A DNA stretch of 64,000 bases from Nitrospirota bacterium (lineage in GTDB: Bacteria > JACPQY01). The translations under genes were made by a program, and so were the position numbers. Shown piece by piece: positions 42,429-50,910 of this stretch. Each line of letters begins with the position of its first letter. The stretch's first letter is position 1. Below the pieces are notes generated by a model. That model was given only the letters and a program-made list of their open reading frames with translations. It made no database searches and was not told the DNA's origin. Where the stretch lies: NCBI GenBank assembly GCA_016180645.1, contig JACPAV010000002.1:62001-126000 (forward strand). Direction: 5' to 3'.

Positions 42429-42611
42429 ATGCAGAGACTGAGCCCTTTCGTTCTTTACCTCGGAATCGTGAGCACCCTCGCCGGCGGAATCCTGAGGGTG
42501 GGGGAGGCGCATATCCACGGTGTTGGGCCCAAGTCATTCGCCGCCTTGGCCGGGCTCTGCTTCCTCTACTCGATCGCCGCGTCTCTCCTGCCGAAGAAAT
42601 CGGATTCATGA
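42429..42611 (+). CDS. small two-helix membrane protein
   Basis: 60 residues with two membrane helices (SPFVLYLGIVSTLAGGILRV and SFAALAGLCFLYSIAASLL). GAGGAG lies 9 bp upstream. It starts 13 bp after the fusion gene and overlaps the next gene by 4 bp (ATGA), so it is translated as part of the operon. Function unknown; possibly an inner-membrane partner of the export apparatus. Confidence 0.8.
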   Translation: MQRLSPFVLYLGIVSTLAGGILRVGEAHIHGVGPKSFAALAGLCFLYSIAASLLPKKSDS

Positions 42612-43063
42612 ATACGGGTGCCACGCGCTCGGCCCTCCACGACGAGCTGGCCCGGGACCATCTGGTGTCCACTTTGAAGGCGGGGAGGCCCGTGTCGTTC
42701 CGCGTCCGGGGCGGCAGCATGGAGCCTTGGATCCACGATGGAGACATCGTGGAAGTCGAGCCCGATTCGGTTCTCGAAAAGGGAGACGTGGCCCTGGTGG
42801 AAGATGCGCGAATCCTTCGGGTTCATCGCGTCATTGACGCCGGGACGGACGGGATTCGAACGGCCGGCGACCGCCTCAAGAGAGCCGATCCTCCGGCGGC
42901 GTGGAAGCGGGTCCTGGGCCGGGTGAAACGCGTAACGAGAAACGGTCGAACGGTCCACCTGGCGCTCCACCCGGCCATCGGTCGCGTGTGGGCGGCCCTC
43001 TTTCCACTTCGACCCCGCCTGTTTCCCATCCTGCGCACAATCAAGCGTCTTGCCCAAGCCTAG
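42608..43063 (+). CDS. S24/S26-family (signal-peptidase-like) serine peptidase
   Basis: 151 residues. Nucleophile motif FRVRGGSMEPWIHDGDIVEVEP (SMxP...GD) near residues 33-45, then KGDVALVEDARILRVHRVI. The second catalytic element reads HRV, as in S26B/archaeal-eukaryotic signal peptidases and LexA-like relatives, rather than the bacterial lysine motif. A C-terminal hydrophobic and basic tail (VWAALFPLRPRLFPILRTI) could be a membrane anchor. It ends the PqqD-ATPase-export operon and may process an exported substrate or tag. Confidence 0.85.
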   Translation: MNTGATRSALHDELARDHLVSTLKAGRPVSFRVRGGSMEPWIHDGDIVEVEPDSVLEKGDVALVEDARILRVHRVIDAGTDGIRTAGDRLKRADPPAAWKRVLGRVKRVTRNGRTVHLALHPAIGRVWAALFPLRPRLFPILRTIKRLAQA

Positions 43064-43155
43064 TGCGGCGTTGAATATGTCCTGCAAGAGATCCCTGACT
43101 TACGCGCCGCACGGTAGCCCCGCTCTCAACCCGTGATACTCAATAAAGGCGGGGC
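43063..43155. other. two inverted repeats between the peptidase gene and pgsA
   Basis: IR1: GTGCGGCG (43063-43070) and CGCCGCAC (43105-43112). IR2: GCCCCGC (43117-43123) and GCGGGGC (43149-43155). The first arm overlaps the peptidase stop codon. There is no U-tract. They may be transcript-end or regulatory structures. Confidence 0.4.
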
Positions 43156-43201
43156 GTATGTACCTTGTTGCCGGAGCATCACTCGCTCCTGATCGACTCC
43201 A

Positions 43202-43777
43202 ATGCCAATGCAACATGGTGCTAAGATTCTGAATTGGCCGAACGTCGTCACGTTCTGCAGGATCCTGTCCATCCCGGCGATCCTCTATCTGACGTGGCTC
43301 GACACCACCTCCACCTGCTTTCTGGGCGCCCTGCTCTTCACCATCGCCTCGTTCTCCGATCTCCTGGATGGATGGCTGGCGCGTCGTCTGGGACAGGTCA
43401 GCCCCATGGGGAAGCTCGTCGACCCGCTCGCGGACAAGCTGCTCATCATGACGTGCCTTATCCTTCTGGTGTCCGTGGAGGACCGACTGAATCCCTGGAT
43501 GGCCATGGTTATCGTGGGACGGGAACTTGCCGTGACGACTCTTCGCGGTGTGGCCACCACCCAAGGCGTGGTTATCGCGGCTTCAAGCACCGGAAAGCGA
43601 AAAACACTTTTTCAGAACATTGCTACGGGCCTGCTGATTCTCGATCGGCCCTATTTCGGGCTTCGGGCGCACGACGTGGGTATGGTCTTCATGTGGATTG
43701 CGCTCGTCTACACCGTCTGGTCGGGTTTCGACTACTTCCGAAAATATCTGCGCAGCGCGCTGGGGGAAACGCGCTGA
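43202..43777 (+). CDS. pgsA: CDP-diacylglycerol-glycerol-3-phosphate 3-phosphatidyltransferase
   Basis: 191 residues, polytopic. CDP-alcohol phosphotransferase signature DLLDGWLARRLGQVSPMGKLVDPLADK (D-x2-DG-x2-AR-x8-G-x3-D-x3-D) at residues 59-86. N-terminal LNWPNVVTFCRILSIP is typical of PgsA. It makes phosphatidylglycerol-phosphate at the inner membrane. It is followed 15 bp later by glpK, linking glycerol phosphate supply and phospholipid synthesis. Confidence 0.93.
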   Translation: MPMQHGAKILNWPNVVTFCRILSIPAILYLTWLDTTSTCFLGALLFTIASFSDLLDGWLARRLGQVSPMGKLVDPLADKLLIMTCLILLVSVEDRLNPWMAMVIVGRELAVTTLRGVATTQGVVIAASSTGKRKTLFQNIATGLLILDRPYFGLRAHDVGMVFMWIALVYTVWSGFDYFRKYLRSALGETR

Positions 43778-43792
43778 AGCGAAAGGAGCACT

Positions 43793-45271
43793 ATGTCCAA
43801 GTACGTTCTGGCCATTGATCAGGGCACCACCGGTACCACCGTCCTCCTGATCGGCAAAGATCTCCAAGTGTACGGACGGGGTTACAAGGAAATCCGCCAG
43901 ATCTACCCCCAACCGGGTTGGGTGGAGCACAATCCTTCCGATATCTGGGCCTCGGTTGGACAGGCCGTCCAAAAGGCCTTGGCCGATGCAAAAGCCAAAG
44001 GCAAGGACATCGCGGCCATCGGCATCACCAATCAGCGCGAGACATGCCTGTTCTGGGATCGAAAGGACGGTCGAACGCCCCACAATGCCATCGTCTGGCA
44101 ATGCCGAAGAACCTCCGAACGATGCGAGCGCCTGAAGTCCCTCGGCAAGGAGCCCCTCATTCAACAGCGCACCGGGCTGGTCATCGATCCCTACTTCTCC
44201 GCCACCAAGATCCAGTGGCTGATCGAAAACGTGAAGGTCGTTCGAAACAAGATCGCAGACGGCCAGTGGCTCGCGGGAACGATCGACAGCTTCCTCCTCT
44301 GGAAGTTGAGCGGAGGCAAGGTGCACGCAACCGACCCGAGCAACGCTTCCCGAACCAGCCTCATGAACCTGCGAACGTTGCGCTGGGAACCCGAACTGCT
44401 CGGGCTGTTCAACATTCCCTCGCACATCCTTCCGGACATCCGGCCCACATCCGATGTGTACGGAACAACAAAAGGTCTTTCCTACCTTCCGGACGGTATC
44501 CCGATCGGAGCGCTCGTGGGCGATCAGCAGGCTGCGCTCTTCGGCCAGATGTGCGTAAACCAGGGCGAGGCCAAGTGCACTTACGGAACCGGGGCTTTCC
44601 TGTTGATGAACACCGGACTTCAACCCGTGATTTCCCGTCACCGGCTTCTCTCCTCCGTGGCGTGGCAACGGGGAATGGACGTCTCCTACGCTCTCGAAGG
44701 AAGCGTTTTCGTTTCCGGCGCAGCCGTGCAATGGCTGCGGGACGGCCTGGGCTTCATCAAGAAATCCGAGGAAATCACTCCTCTCGCGCAAAGCGTGAAG
44801 GACAGCGGCGGTGTGGTGTTCATCCCTGCCTTCGTTGGACTCGGCGCGCCCTATTGGAAGTCAAGCGCCCGCGGCGCGCTGGTCGGACTGACGCGCGGCA
44901 CGACGCGCGGCCACATCGCGCGCGCCACTCTGGAGGCCATGGCCTTCCAGGTGTGCGACATCATGAAGACCACGGAGGAAGACTCCGGGGTGCGCGTCAC
45001 GTCCCTCAAGGTGGACGGCGGCGCCGCCCGAAATGATCTTCTCCTCCAATTTCAGGCCGATCTCCTCGAGGTAGAGGTGATCCGGCCGAAGGTGATCGAA
45101 ACGACGGCGCTGGGCGCCGCCCTGCTCGCCGGCTTGGCCGTGAACTTTTGGAAGAGCATCGGAGCGGTAAAGGACGCCTGGAAGGAAGAAAGACGCTTCC
45201 GGCCGAAGATGAAGCCCGAAGAGCGCGTCGTCCACCTCAAACGTTGGCGCGACGCCATCGCCAAGATATAA
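43793..45271 (+). CDS. glpK: glycerol kinase
   Basis: 492 residues, with an AAAGGAG ribosome-binding site. FGGY-family kinase: N-terminal VLAIDQGTTGTTVLLIG, NQRETCLFWDRK, TGLVIDPYFSATKIQWLIENV, GDQQAALFGQMC and C-terminal VDGGAARNDLLLQFQADLL. It phosphorylates glycerol to glycerol-3-phosphate. It probably forms a unit with pgsA upstream. No glycerol facilitator gene is in the window. Confidence 0.95.
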   Translation: MSKYVLAIDQGTTGTTVLLIGKDLQVYGRGYKEIRQIYPQPGWVEHNPSDIWASVGQAVQKALADAKAKGKDIAAIGITNQRETCLFWDRKDGRTPHNAIVWQCRRTSERCERLKSLGKEPLIQQRTGLVIDPYFSATKIQWLIENVKVVRNKIADGQWLAGTIDSFLLWKLSGGKVHATDPSNASRTSLMNLRTLRWEPELLGLFNIPSHILPDIRPTSDVYGTTKGLSYLPDGIPIGALVGDQQAALFGQMCVNQGEAKCTYGTGAFLLMNTGLQPVISRHRLLSSVAWQRGMDVSYALEGSVFVSGAAVQWLRDGLGFIKKSEEITPLAQSVKDSGGVVFIPAFVGLGAPYWKSSARGALVGLTRGTTRGHIARATLEAMAFQVCDIMKTTEEDSGVRVTSLKVDGGAARNDLLLQFQADLLEVEVIRPKVIETTALGAALLAGLAVNFWKSIGAVKDAWKEERRFRPKMKPEERVVHLKRWRDAIAKI

Positions 45272-45323
45272 GCGCTCGCTCCCCTTTCCCATCCTTTGGG
45301 CCTATCCCAACACCCCCAAACAT

Positions 45324-45382
45324 GTAGGGGAGCATCTTCAGATGCTCCCTCTTCATGGAAGCAGCTAAAGCTGCTCCCCTAC
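45324..45382. repeat. bipartite palindromic REP-like element, copy 4
   Basis: GTAGGGG, hairpin agcatc/gatgct around TTCA, spacer, hairpin agcagc/gctgct around TAAA, CCCCTAC. It is in the 162-bp gap between glpK and galU, with the same plan as the 1529 and 20169 copies. Confidence 0.85.
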
Positions 45383-45433
45383 ACGCTTACCCACCTCCCT
45401 CTCGCCGAGCGCGAAGGGATGGGGTGAGGATTC

Positions 45434-46294
45434 GTGCAAATCCGCAAAGCTGTCATCCCCGCCGCCGGCGTCGGCACCCGTCTCCTCCCCGTGACCAAGG
45501 CCGTCCCGAAAGAACTCCTGCCCATCATCGATCGGCCCTCCATTCAGTATGTGATCCAGGAGGCCGTGGACTCCGGCATCCGCGAAATCGCTCTTGTGGT
45601 TTCCCCAGGGAAGGAGGCGCTCATCGACTACTTCCGCCCCTCTCCCCATCTGGAAAAGTGGCTTCGAAACAAGGGCAAGCCGGACCTTGCACGAGAACTG
45701 GAGCAGATCTCCCGCATGGTGAAGATCACAAAGATCGTTCAACGTGAACCGCTGGGGTTGGGCCACGCCGTCCTTTGCGCTGAAAGGTTCATTGGACGGG
45801 AGCCGTTCGCGGTTCTCCTGCCGGACGACATTTTCGACTCTACCCCCCCATGCCTGAAACAGATGATCCGCCGCTGGAAGAAAGTCCATGCGCCTCTCGT
45901 GGTCCTCGATCGGGTGGATCCGTTGAAAACGGCATCCTATGGGATCGTTCGCGGGCGTCTCGTTTCGAATAGGCTCATTCGCGTGGAGGATTTGGTCGAG
46001 AAACCCGGACCCAAGAATGCCCCATCGCGGCTGGCCGTCATCGGCCGGTACATCCTTACCCCAGCGATTTTCGACGCCCTACGGAAGACACGCCCCGGCT
46101 GGGGTGGCGAGATCCAGCTCACGGACGGGCTCCGATTTCTCGCCCGTACAGGCCCCTTTTACGGCCACATCTTCAGCGGTCGGCGGCTCGACATGGGCAG
46201 CCGCGCCGGCGTCGTCGAAGCCATCCTCCACTTCGCCCTCAAACGCAAAGATCTCAAAGCCTCCGTCCGACGCCTCCTGAACACCTCAAAGTAG
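45434..46294 (+). CDS. galU: UTP-glucose-1-phosphate uridylyltransferase
   Basis: 286 residues from a GTG. Nucleotidyltransferase signature KAVIPAAGVGTRLLPVTKAVPKELLPI at the N-terminus, IQYVIQEAVDSGI, LGHAVLCAE, VLLPDDIF, GRYILTPAIFDAL and a C-terminal sugar-binding region (LDMGSRAGVVEAILHFAL). It produces UDP-glucose for polysaccharides and for trehalose synthesis by OtsA. Confidence 0.95.
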   Translation: MQIRKAVIPAAGVGTRLLPVTKAVPKELLPIIDRPSIQYVIQEAVDSGIREIALVVSPGKEALIDYFRPSPHLEKWLRNKGKPDLARELEQISRMVKITKIVQREPLGLGHAVLCAERFIGREPFAVLLPDDIFDSTPPCLKQMIRRWKKVHAPLVVLDRVDPLKTASYGIVRGRLVSNRLIRVEDLVEKPGPKNAPSRLAVIGRYILTPAIFDALRKTRPGWGGEIQLTDGLRFLARTGPFYGHIFSGRRLDMGSRAGVVEAILHFALKRKDLKASVRRLLNTSK

Positions 46295-46328
46295 CCCCGC
46301 CCCTCGAAAAAGGGTATACAAGCCGCCT

Positions 46329-48011
46329 ATGCCGGAAGCCAGCGGACAGGTCATTTTCTCGATGCGCGAGGTCGGGAGGGTCTTTCTCAAGAAACCCGTC
46401 CTCAAAGACATCTCGCTCGGCTTCTATTACGGCGCGAAGATCGGCGTCCTCGGCCTGAACGGCTCGGGCAAGAGCACCCTCCTCCGAATCATGGCCGGGG
46501 TGGACACGGAGCACACCGGTGAGGTGGCCCTGTCGAGAGGATACTCCGTCGGCCTCCTCGAACAGGAACCCAAACTGGACAAGTCGAAGTCCGTCCGTGG
46601 GGCCGTCGAAGAAGGCGTCGCCGATACCACCAAGTTGCTCCGCGACTACGAAGCCGTCAGCGCAAAGCTCGGAGAAGACATCTCTCCGGAGGAGATGGAA
46701 AAGCTTCTTGAAAAGCAAGGCGCCCTTCAGGAGAAAATCGATGCCGCCGGCGGATGGGAGCTCGACAGCAAGCTGGACCTTGCCATGGATGCTCTGCGAT
46801 GCCCCCCCCCGGACGTGAACGTGGCTCAACTCTCCGGCGGCGAGCGGCGGCGCGTCGCCCTCTGCCGGCTGCTCCTTCAGGAACCCGACATCCTTCTACT
46901 GGACGAGCCGACGAACCACCTCGATGCCGAATCGGTCCAGTGGCTGGAGCAACATCTCCGACAATACAAGGGCACGGTCGTCGCCGTCACCCATGACCGG
47001 TATTTCCTCGATAACGTCGCCGAATGGATTCTCGAACTGGACCGCGGTGAAGGGATCCCCTGGAAGGGCAACTACTCCTCCTGGCTCGAACAGAAACAAC
47101 GCCGGCTGGCTCTCCAGGAGAGGACGGAGGCTCAACGCCAAAAGACCCTCGAACGAGAACTGGAATGGATTCGCATGGCACCCAGGGCGCGGCACGCCAA
47201 GAGCAAAGCGCGCATCTCAGCTTATGAAAAACTCCTCAGCGAGGAGCAGGAGGGACGGCAGGAAGATCTGGAAATCTACATTCCCGCGGGCCCCCGCCTC
47301 GGAAACCACGTCATAGAAGCCCGGCAGGTGTCAAAGGCCTTCGCGGACCGCGTCCTCCTTGAGAACCTGAGCTTCAAACTTCAGCCCGGAAGCGTGGTCG
47401 GCATCATCGGCGCCAATGGGGCTGGGAAGACGACACTGTTCAAGATGATCGTGGGCAGGGAGAAACCCGATTCCGGCCAGTTCTCACTCGGCGAAACCGT
47501 GAAACTGGGCTACGTGGACCAGGATCGGGACGCGCTGGTGGCCGAGAAAACAGTCTGGGAGGAGATCTCCGGAGGATACGATGCGGTCGAGCTCGGCAAG
47601 CGCACCGTCAACTCGCGGGCCTACGTCGCCCGGTTCAATTTCTCGGGACAGGACCAGCAGAAGCGCGTGGGAGACCTCTCCGGCGGCGAGCGCAATCGCG
47701 TACACATGGCCAAAATGCTCAAGAGCGGGGCGAATGTGCTGCTCCTCGACGAACCGGCGAACGATCTGGACGTAAACACGCTCCGCGCCCTCGAAGACGC
47801 GATCGCCAATTTCGCCGGTTGCGTCCTCGTCATCAGCCACGACCGATGGTTCCTGGACCGAGTGTCCACTCATATTCTGGCCTTCGAAGGCGAAAGCAGC
47901 GTCGTCTTCTTCGACGGAAACTACACCGAGTACATGGAAGATCTCCACAAGCGCCTCGGTCCCGCCGCCGACCGCCCTCACCGCATCAAGTACAAGAAGC
48001 TCACGCGTTGA
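46329..48011 (+). CDS. ettA: energy-dependent translational throttle protein EttA (ABC-F)
   Basis: 560 residues with two ABC domains and no membrane segments. Walker A GLNGSGKSTLL and GANGAGKTTLF; signatures LSGGERRRVALC and LSGGERNRVHMA; EttA-specific LLLDEPANDLDVNTLRALE; the interdomain linker has EWIRMAPRARHAKSKARISAYEKL. It binds the ribosomal E site and modulates entry into elongation according to ATP/ADP. A run of nine C at 46802-46810 sits in the first domain without breaking the frame. Confidence 0.95.
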   Translation: MPEASGQVIFSMREVGRVFLKKPVLKDISLGFYYGAKIGVLGLNGSGKSTLLRIMAGVDTEHTGEVALSRGYSVGLLEQEPKLDKSKSVRGAVEEGVADTTKLLRDYEAVSAKLGEDISPEEMEKLLEKQGALQEKIDAAGGWELDSKLDLAMDALRCPPPDVNVAQLSGGERRRVALCRLLLQEPDILLLDEPTNHLDAESVQWLEQHLRQYKGTVVAVTHDRYFLDNVAEWILELDRGEGIPWKGNYSSWLEQKQRRLALQERTEAQRQKTLERELEWIRMAPRARHAKSKARISAYEKLLSEEQEGRQEDLEIYIPAGPRLGNHVIEARQVSKAFADRVLLENLSFKLQPGSVVGIIGANGAGKTTLFKMIVGREKPDSGQFSLGETVKLGYVDQDRDALVAEKTVWEEISGGYDAVELGKRTVNSRAYVARFNFSGQDQQKRVGDLSGGERNRVHMAKMLKSGANVLLLDEPANDLDVNTLRALEDAIANFAGCVLVISHDRWFLDRVSTHILAFEGESSVVFFDGNYTEYMEDLHKRLGPAADRPHRIKYKKLTR

Positions 48012-48042
48012 CGCTCTCCTCCCGAGGGCGTAGCATTCAGCC

Positions 48043-48933
48043 ATGGGGCCTTCCACCGGCCGTGGGTTGATCGCTGCCTTCACTTCTCTTTTTCTGCTTC
48101 TGGACGCACCCTCGTACGGCATTTCAGAGAACGCGGACGAAAGAAAAGCGCCCGACTCCTCGGAGTCACCGCTTGAGAAGATAGGGGCGGAATACGGAGT
48201 CAAACCGGGGAGAAGGGACCCGCCTCCCCGAAGCTTTCCTGCCGCCCCCAAGGAGAAGGAGCCTGGAACCTCGGGCCAAGGTTCCGATGCAGGAGGCTGG
48301 GTTGAGCTTGTAGGCAAAGTCTTGGAGGAGGTCACCGATTCCAAGGAATCCGAGGAAGAAAGCCATGGTGGCCGGGAAGAACCCTCCTCGAAGAAAGTAT
48401 CATCCTCCGGTGTGTTCAAGTTCAACAAGACCTATCGCCATCCTTGGCGGAGAGACCTGAGGGCCGAGGCCCTTTCTTCCTCAAGGATCTCGGGCGTGGG
48501 TGTCTCCGCCGCAGTCAGAAAGATCGGAGGGTTCGGAATCGAGGCGGAATCGTTCAGCTTGGCAGATCGGGGGCCGGGATCCCAAAGCGAGCTGCTCCTT
48601 CTGGGAGCACATCCGTTCGCTTCCCTATCACCCCACCGGTTCGTCGAGGTCCTGGTCGGCGCCGGGTTCTACAATGGCAGCAAGACGCTGTCGGGAAAAG
48701 ACAGCCGGACCGGGCCGAGCGCCCTATTTCGTCTGATCGCCCTGCCCTACACACCATGGACGTTGGAGGCCGGGCTGGAATCCAGCCGAATCGGCGGGAG
48801 ATTTCTTTATGAACCGAAACTCAATCTGGGCGTGAAGCTCTTTCCCTTCTCTGTAAGCGCCACCTCGCGAAATCTGTTGACCCCTTCCCAGAATATTCAC
48901 CTGCTCGGCGTCACATTCGGCACTTCATTCTGA
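48043..48933 (+). CDS. exported protein with disordered linker and beta-rich C-terminus
   Basis: 296 residues. Signal peptide (LIAAFTSLFLLLDAPSYG). Residues 30-120 are Pro/Ser/Glu/Lys-rich and probably disordered. Residues 125-296 alternate short beta strands (VSAAVRKIGGFGIEAESFSL, PWTLEAGLESSRIGGRFLY, LNLGVKLFPFSVSATSRNLL) and end in phenylalanine, as outer-membrane barrels do. No family recognised. It is convergent with 48946-49566. Confidence 0.7.
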   Translation: MGPSTGRGLIAAFTSLFLLLDAPSYGISENADERKAPDSSESPLEKIGAEYGVKPGRRDPPPRSFPAAPKEKEPGTSGQGSDAGGWVELVGKVLEEVTDSKESEEESHGGREEPSSKKVSSSGVFKFNKTYRHPWRRDLRAEALSSSRISGVGVSAAVRKIGGFGIEAESFSLADRGPGSQSELLLLGAHPFASLSPHRFVEVLVGAGFYNGSKTLSGKDSRTGPSALFRLIALPYTPWTLEAGLESSRIGGRFLYEPKLNLGVKLFPFSVSATSRNLLTPSQNIHLLGVTFGTSF

Positions 48934-48945
48934 TTTCCTCTCGGG

Positions 48946-49566
48946 TCACCGGTCTATCGGGCGGGGCTTGGCGTCCCACCATTCGTTGAGCTTGCGGATC
49001 GGATCAAACAGGATCGACAGAGGAAGCTTGACCGGCTGGGGCAGGCCGCTGCGTTCGACCAGTAGACTGGTTTGGTGGAACCCTTCTCCGAGCACCGCGC
49101 CGGCCACACCCGTCACGATCATGTCATTCGCGCTCACTCGGTCGGTGAACTCTCCCACGTACTCCCAAAGGAGACTCCCGCCAAACGAGAAGCCCAACGA
49201 ACCGAGCGGCCCGAAACCATTGGATCGGCCGATCTGGTAGTACAGGACCCCGTCGTAAACGTGTCCCAACGAATTCACGACGAAGGTATTCGTGTCGAAT
49301 TCCCACCCTCCCCTGATCTTTCCCTTCAGGCCATCCCAAGTGGGCGGGTAGACAAACTTGCTTCGGTTGTTCTCGCGTTTCGAATAGTGAATCACCGTAC
49401 CTGTTCCAATGAGGGCCGAGAGCTCGGCAACCGCCCGCCCCGTGCGCCTCCCTCCCTCCCCCACGAGGGGTTCTACCGATATGGGATCGGCCGGCTCGGC
49501 CGACGCTACGGGCGCGGCTTCAAGCGTGAGGGTGAACGATAGGAGGGCTGGAAACCAATGTCTCAC
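48946..49566 (-). CDS. DUF3943 family envelope protein
   Basis: 206 residues. Signal peptide (FPALLSFTLTLEAAPVASA). Conserved DUF3943 blocks: WEFDTNTFVVNSLGHVYDGVLYYQIGRSNGF and FSFGGSLLWEYVGEFTDRVSANDMIVTGVAGAVLGE. These proteins resemble outer-membrane lipid-A-modifying or barrel-associated proteins; no activity is established. The start overlaps the CcdA-TlpA stop by 4 bp (ATGA), so translation is coupled. Confidence 0.8.
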   Translation of the reverse strand: MRHWFPALLSFTLTLEAAPVASAEPADPISVEPLVGEGGRRTGRAVAELSALIGTGTVIHYSKRENNRSKFVYPPTWDGLKGKIRGGWEFDTNTFVVNSLGHVYDGVLYYQIGRSNGFGPLGSLGFSFGGSLLWEYVGEFTDRVSANDMIVTGVAGAVLGEGFHQTSLLVERSGLPQPVKLPLSILFDPIRKLNEWWDAKPRPIDR

Positions 49567-50810
49567 TGAGAGGTGGGAATCAATCCGGCGGGCGGGGGTT
49601 CACCCCTTGGAAGCGCCTTCTCAATCGCACGCTCAAGGTCATTCTCACGAACCTGCCCTGGCCACAATCTGAGGATCGTTCCCTTCTCGTCCACAAGATA
49701 GCTCGCGGGAAGACCGATCAGGCCGAGCTTGTCTCCCACCTTGCCTTCCTTGTCGACCACTACGGGATAGCTGATGTCAAACTCCTCGATGAAATTCTCG
49801 ATTTCCTCCATCTCGCTGTCTTCGGCAATCGCCACCACGGAGAACCCTCTCTCCCGGTACTTCTCGTACAACTTCACAAGCTCCGGAGTTTCCAACCGGC
49901 AGGGTCCACACCACGTGGCGAAGAAATTGAACAACGTCAGCCGTCCGGCCAAATCGCTCGCCCGCACCGCTTGGCCCTCCAAGGTGTAAAATGTTTGGGA
50001 CAAGTCAAACTTCTCTTTTCTCACAGCCGCTGTCCCGTCCGCCCCCTCCGGCCCGGCGGCCAGCCCCGGGTTGAACCGCTCCACCACCGAATTCAGGAAT
50101 TCCAGCTTCGAGGAAATCCGTCCGAACTGGTTGGTTACGAGGAGAGCCCCAAAAAGCAGGAGCAAGATTCCCGAGCCGATCTCGACGGCGCGCAGGTACC
50201 CCTTGGCCTTCCTGAAGAATCCCAGGAACCTTCGGAAGAAGACGGCCGACAAGAGCAGAGGAACACCCAATCCGGCGCTGAAAAGAAGGAGCAAGATCAC
50301 CCCCTGGCGAACGGTTTCCTTCTGGGAAGCGAGGGCCAACACTCCGGCAAGTAGGGGGCCGATGCAGGGCGACCACGCGATTCCAAAAAGGCCGCCCGCA
50401 AACAAAATCCAAACGAGCCCCGACCGCTTCCGACCCACTTGAAACTTGCGTTCGGTGAGGAGGAAGGGGATCTTGATCAGGCCGGTCATCTGGAGGCCCA
50501 GCAGGCCCAGCACCCCGCCGGCAACGATCCGGAGGAGATCCTGGTGGCTCCGCAGCGCCTGGCCGACGGCCGTCGCCGAGGCCCCCATGATCGTAAAGAT
50601 GGCGGAGAACCCCACGACAAATACCGCGACCCTGAAGACCAGATTCGCAAGGGCGCGACGATCCTCGCCTCCCTCTGAATGGATCTCCAGCACCGACATG
50701 CCCGCGATGAATGAAAGAAAGCCCGGCAAGATCGGGAGGAAACATGGGGAGACAAACGACAGAAAGCCCATGAGAACTGCCGAGCCCGCGTCGACCATAC
50801 TGACACCCAT
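49563..50810 (-). CDS. CcdA/DsbD-like membrane domain fused to a TlpA-like thioredoxin
   Basis: 415 residues. Residues 1-235 are a six-helix CcdA-type transporter of reducing equivalents, with redox cysteines in VSPCFLPILPGF and IAWSPCIGPLLAG. Residues 270-400 are a thioredoxin-like domain with NFFATWCGPCRLETPEL and cis-proline in IGLPASYLVDEKG. It would move electrons from cytoplasmic thioredoxin to a periplasmic thiol, as in cytochrome c maturation. The two-in-one arrangement resembles a shortened DsbD. The cytochrome c at 54855 is a plausible client. Confidence 0.9.
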   Translation of the reverse strand: MGVSMVDAGSAVLMGFLSFVSPCFLPILPGFLSFIAGMSVLEIHSEGGEDRRALANLVFRVAVFVVGFSAIFTIMGASATAVGQALRSHQDLLRIVAGGVLGLLGLQMTGLIKIPFLLTERKFQVGRKRSGLVWILFAGGLFGIAWSPCIGPLLAGVLALASQKETVRQGVILLLLFSAGLGVPLLLSAVFFRRFLGFFRKAKGYLRAVEIGSGILLLLFGALLVTNQFGRISSKLEFLNSVVERFNPGLAAGPEGADGTAAVRKEKFDLSQTFYTLEGQAVRASDLAGRLTLFNFFATWCGPCRLETPELVKLYEKYRERGFSVVAIAEDSEMEEIENFIEEFDISYPVVVDKEGKVGDKLGLIGLPASYLVDEKGTILRLWPGQVRENDLERAIEKALPRGEPPPAGLIPTSQ

Positions 50811-50910
50811 CAGAGAATGGTATCAAATCGGCTCTGCTGAGCCAAAAGCCGCCTCAAAATGGAGCGGGGCCACCCGGCCCCGCTCGACCTGCTATCTCGA
50901 TGGCTGTTCC

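Noticed and set aside
37223-43063. Complete exosortase/PEP-CTERM system
   Set aside because: The ATPase and exporter fit, but there is no exosortase, no PEP-CTERM protein and no glycosyltransferase in the window.
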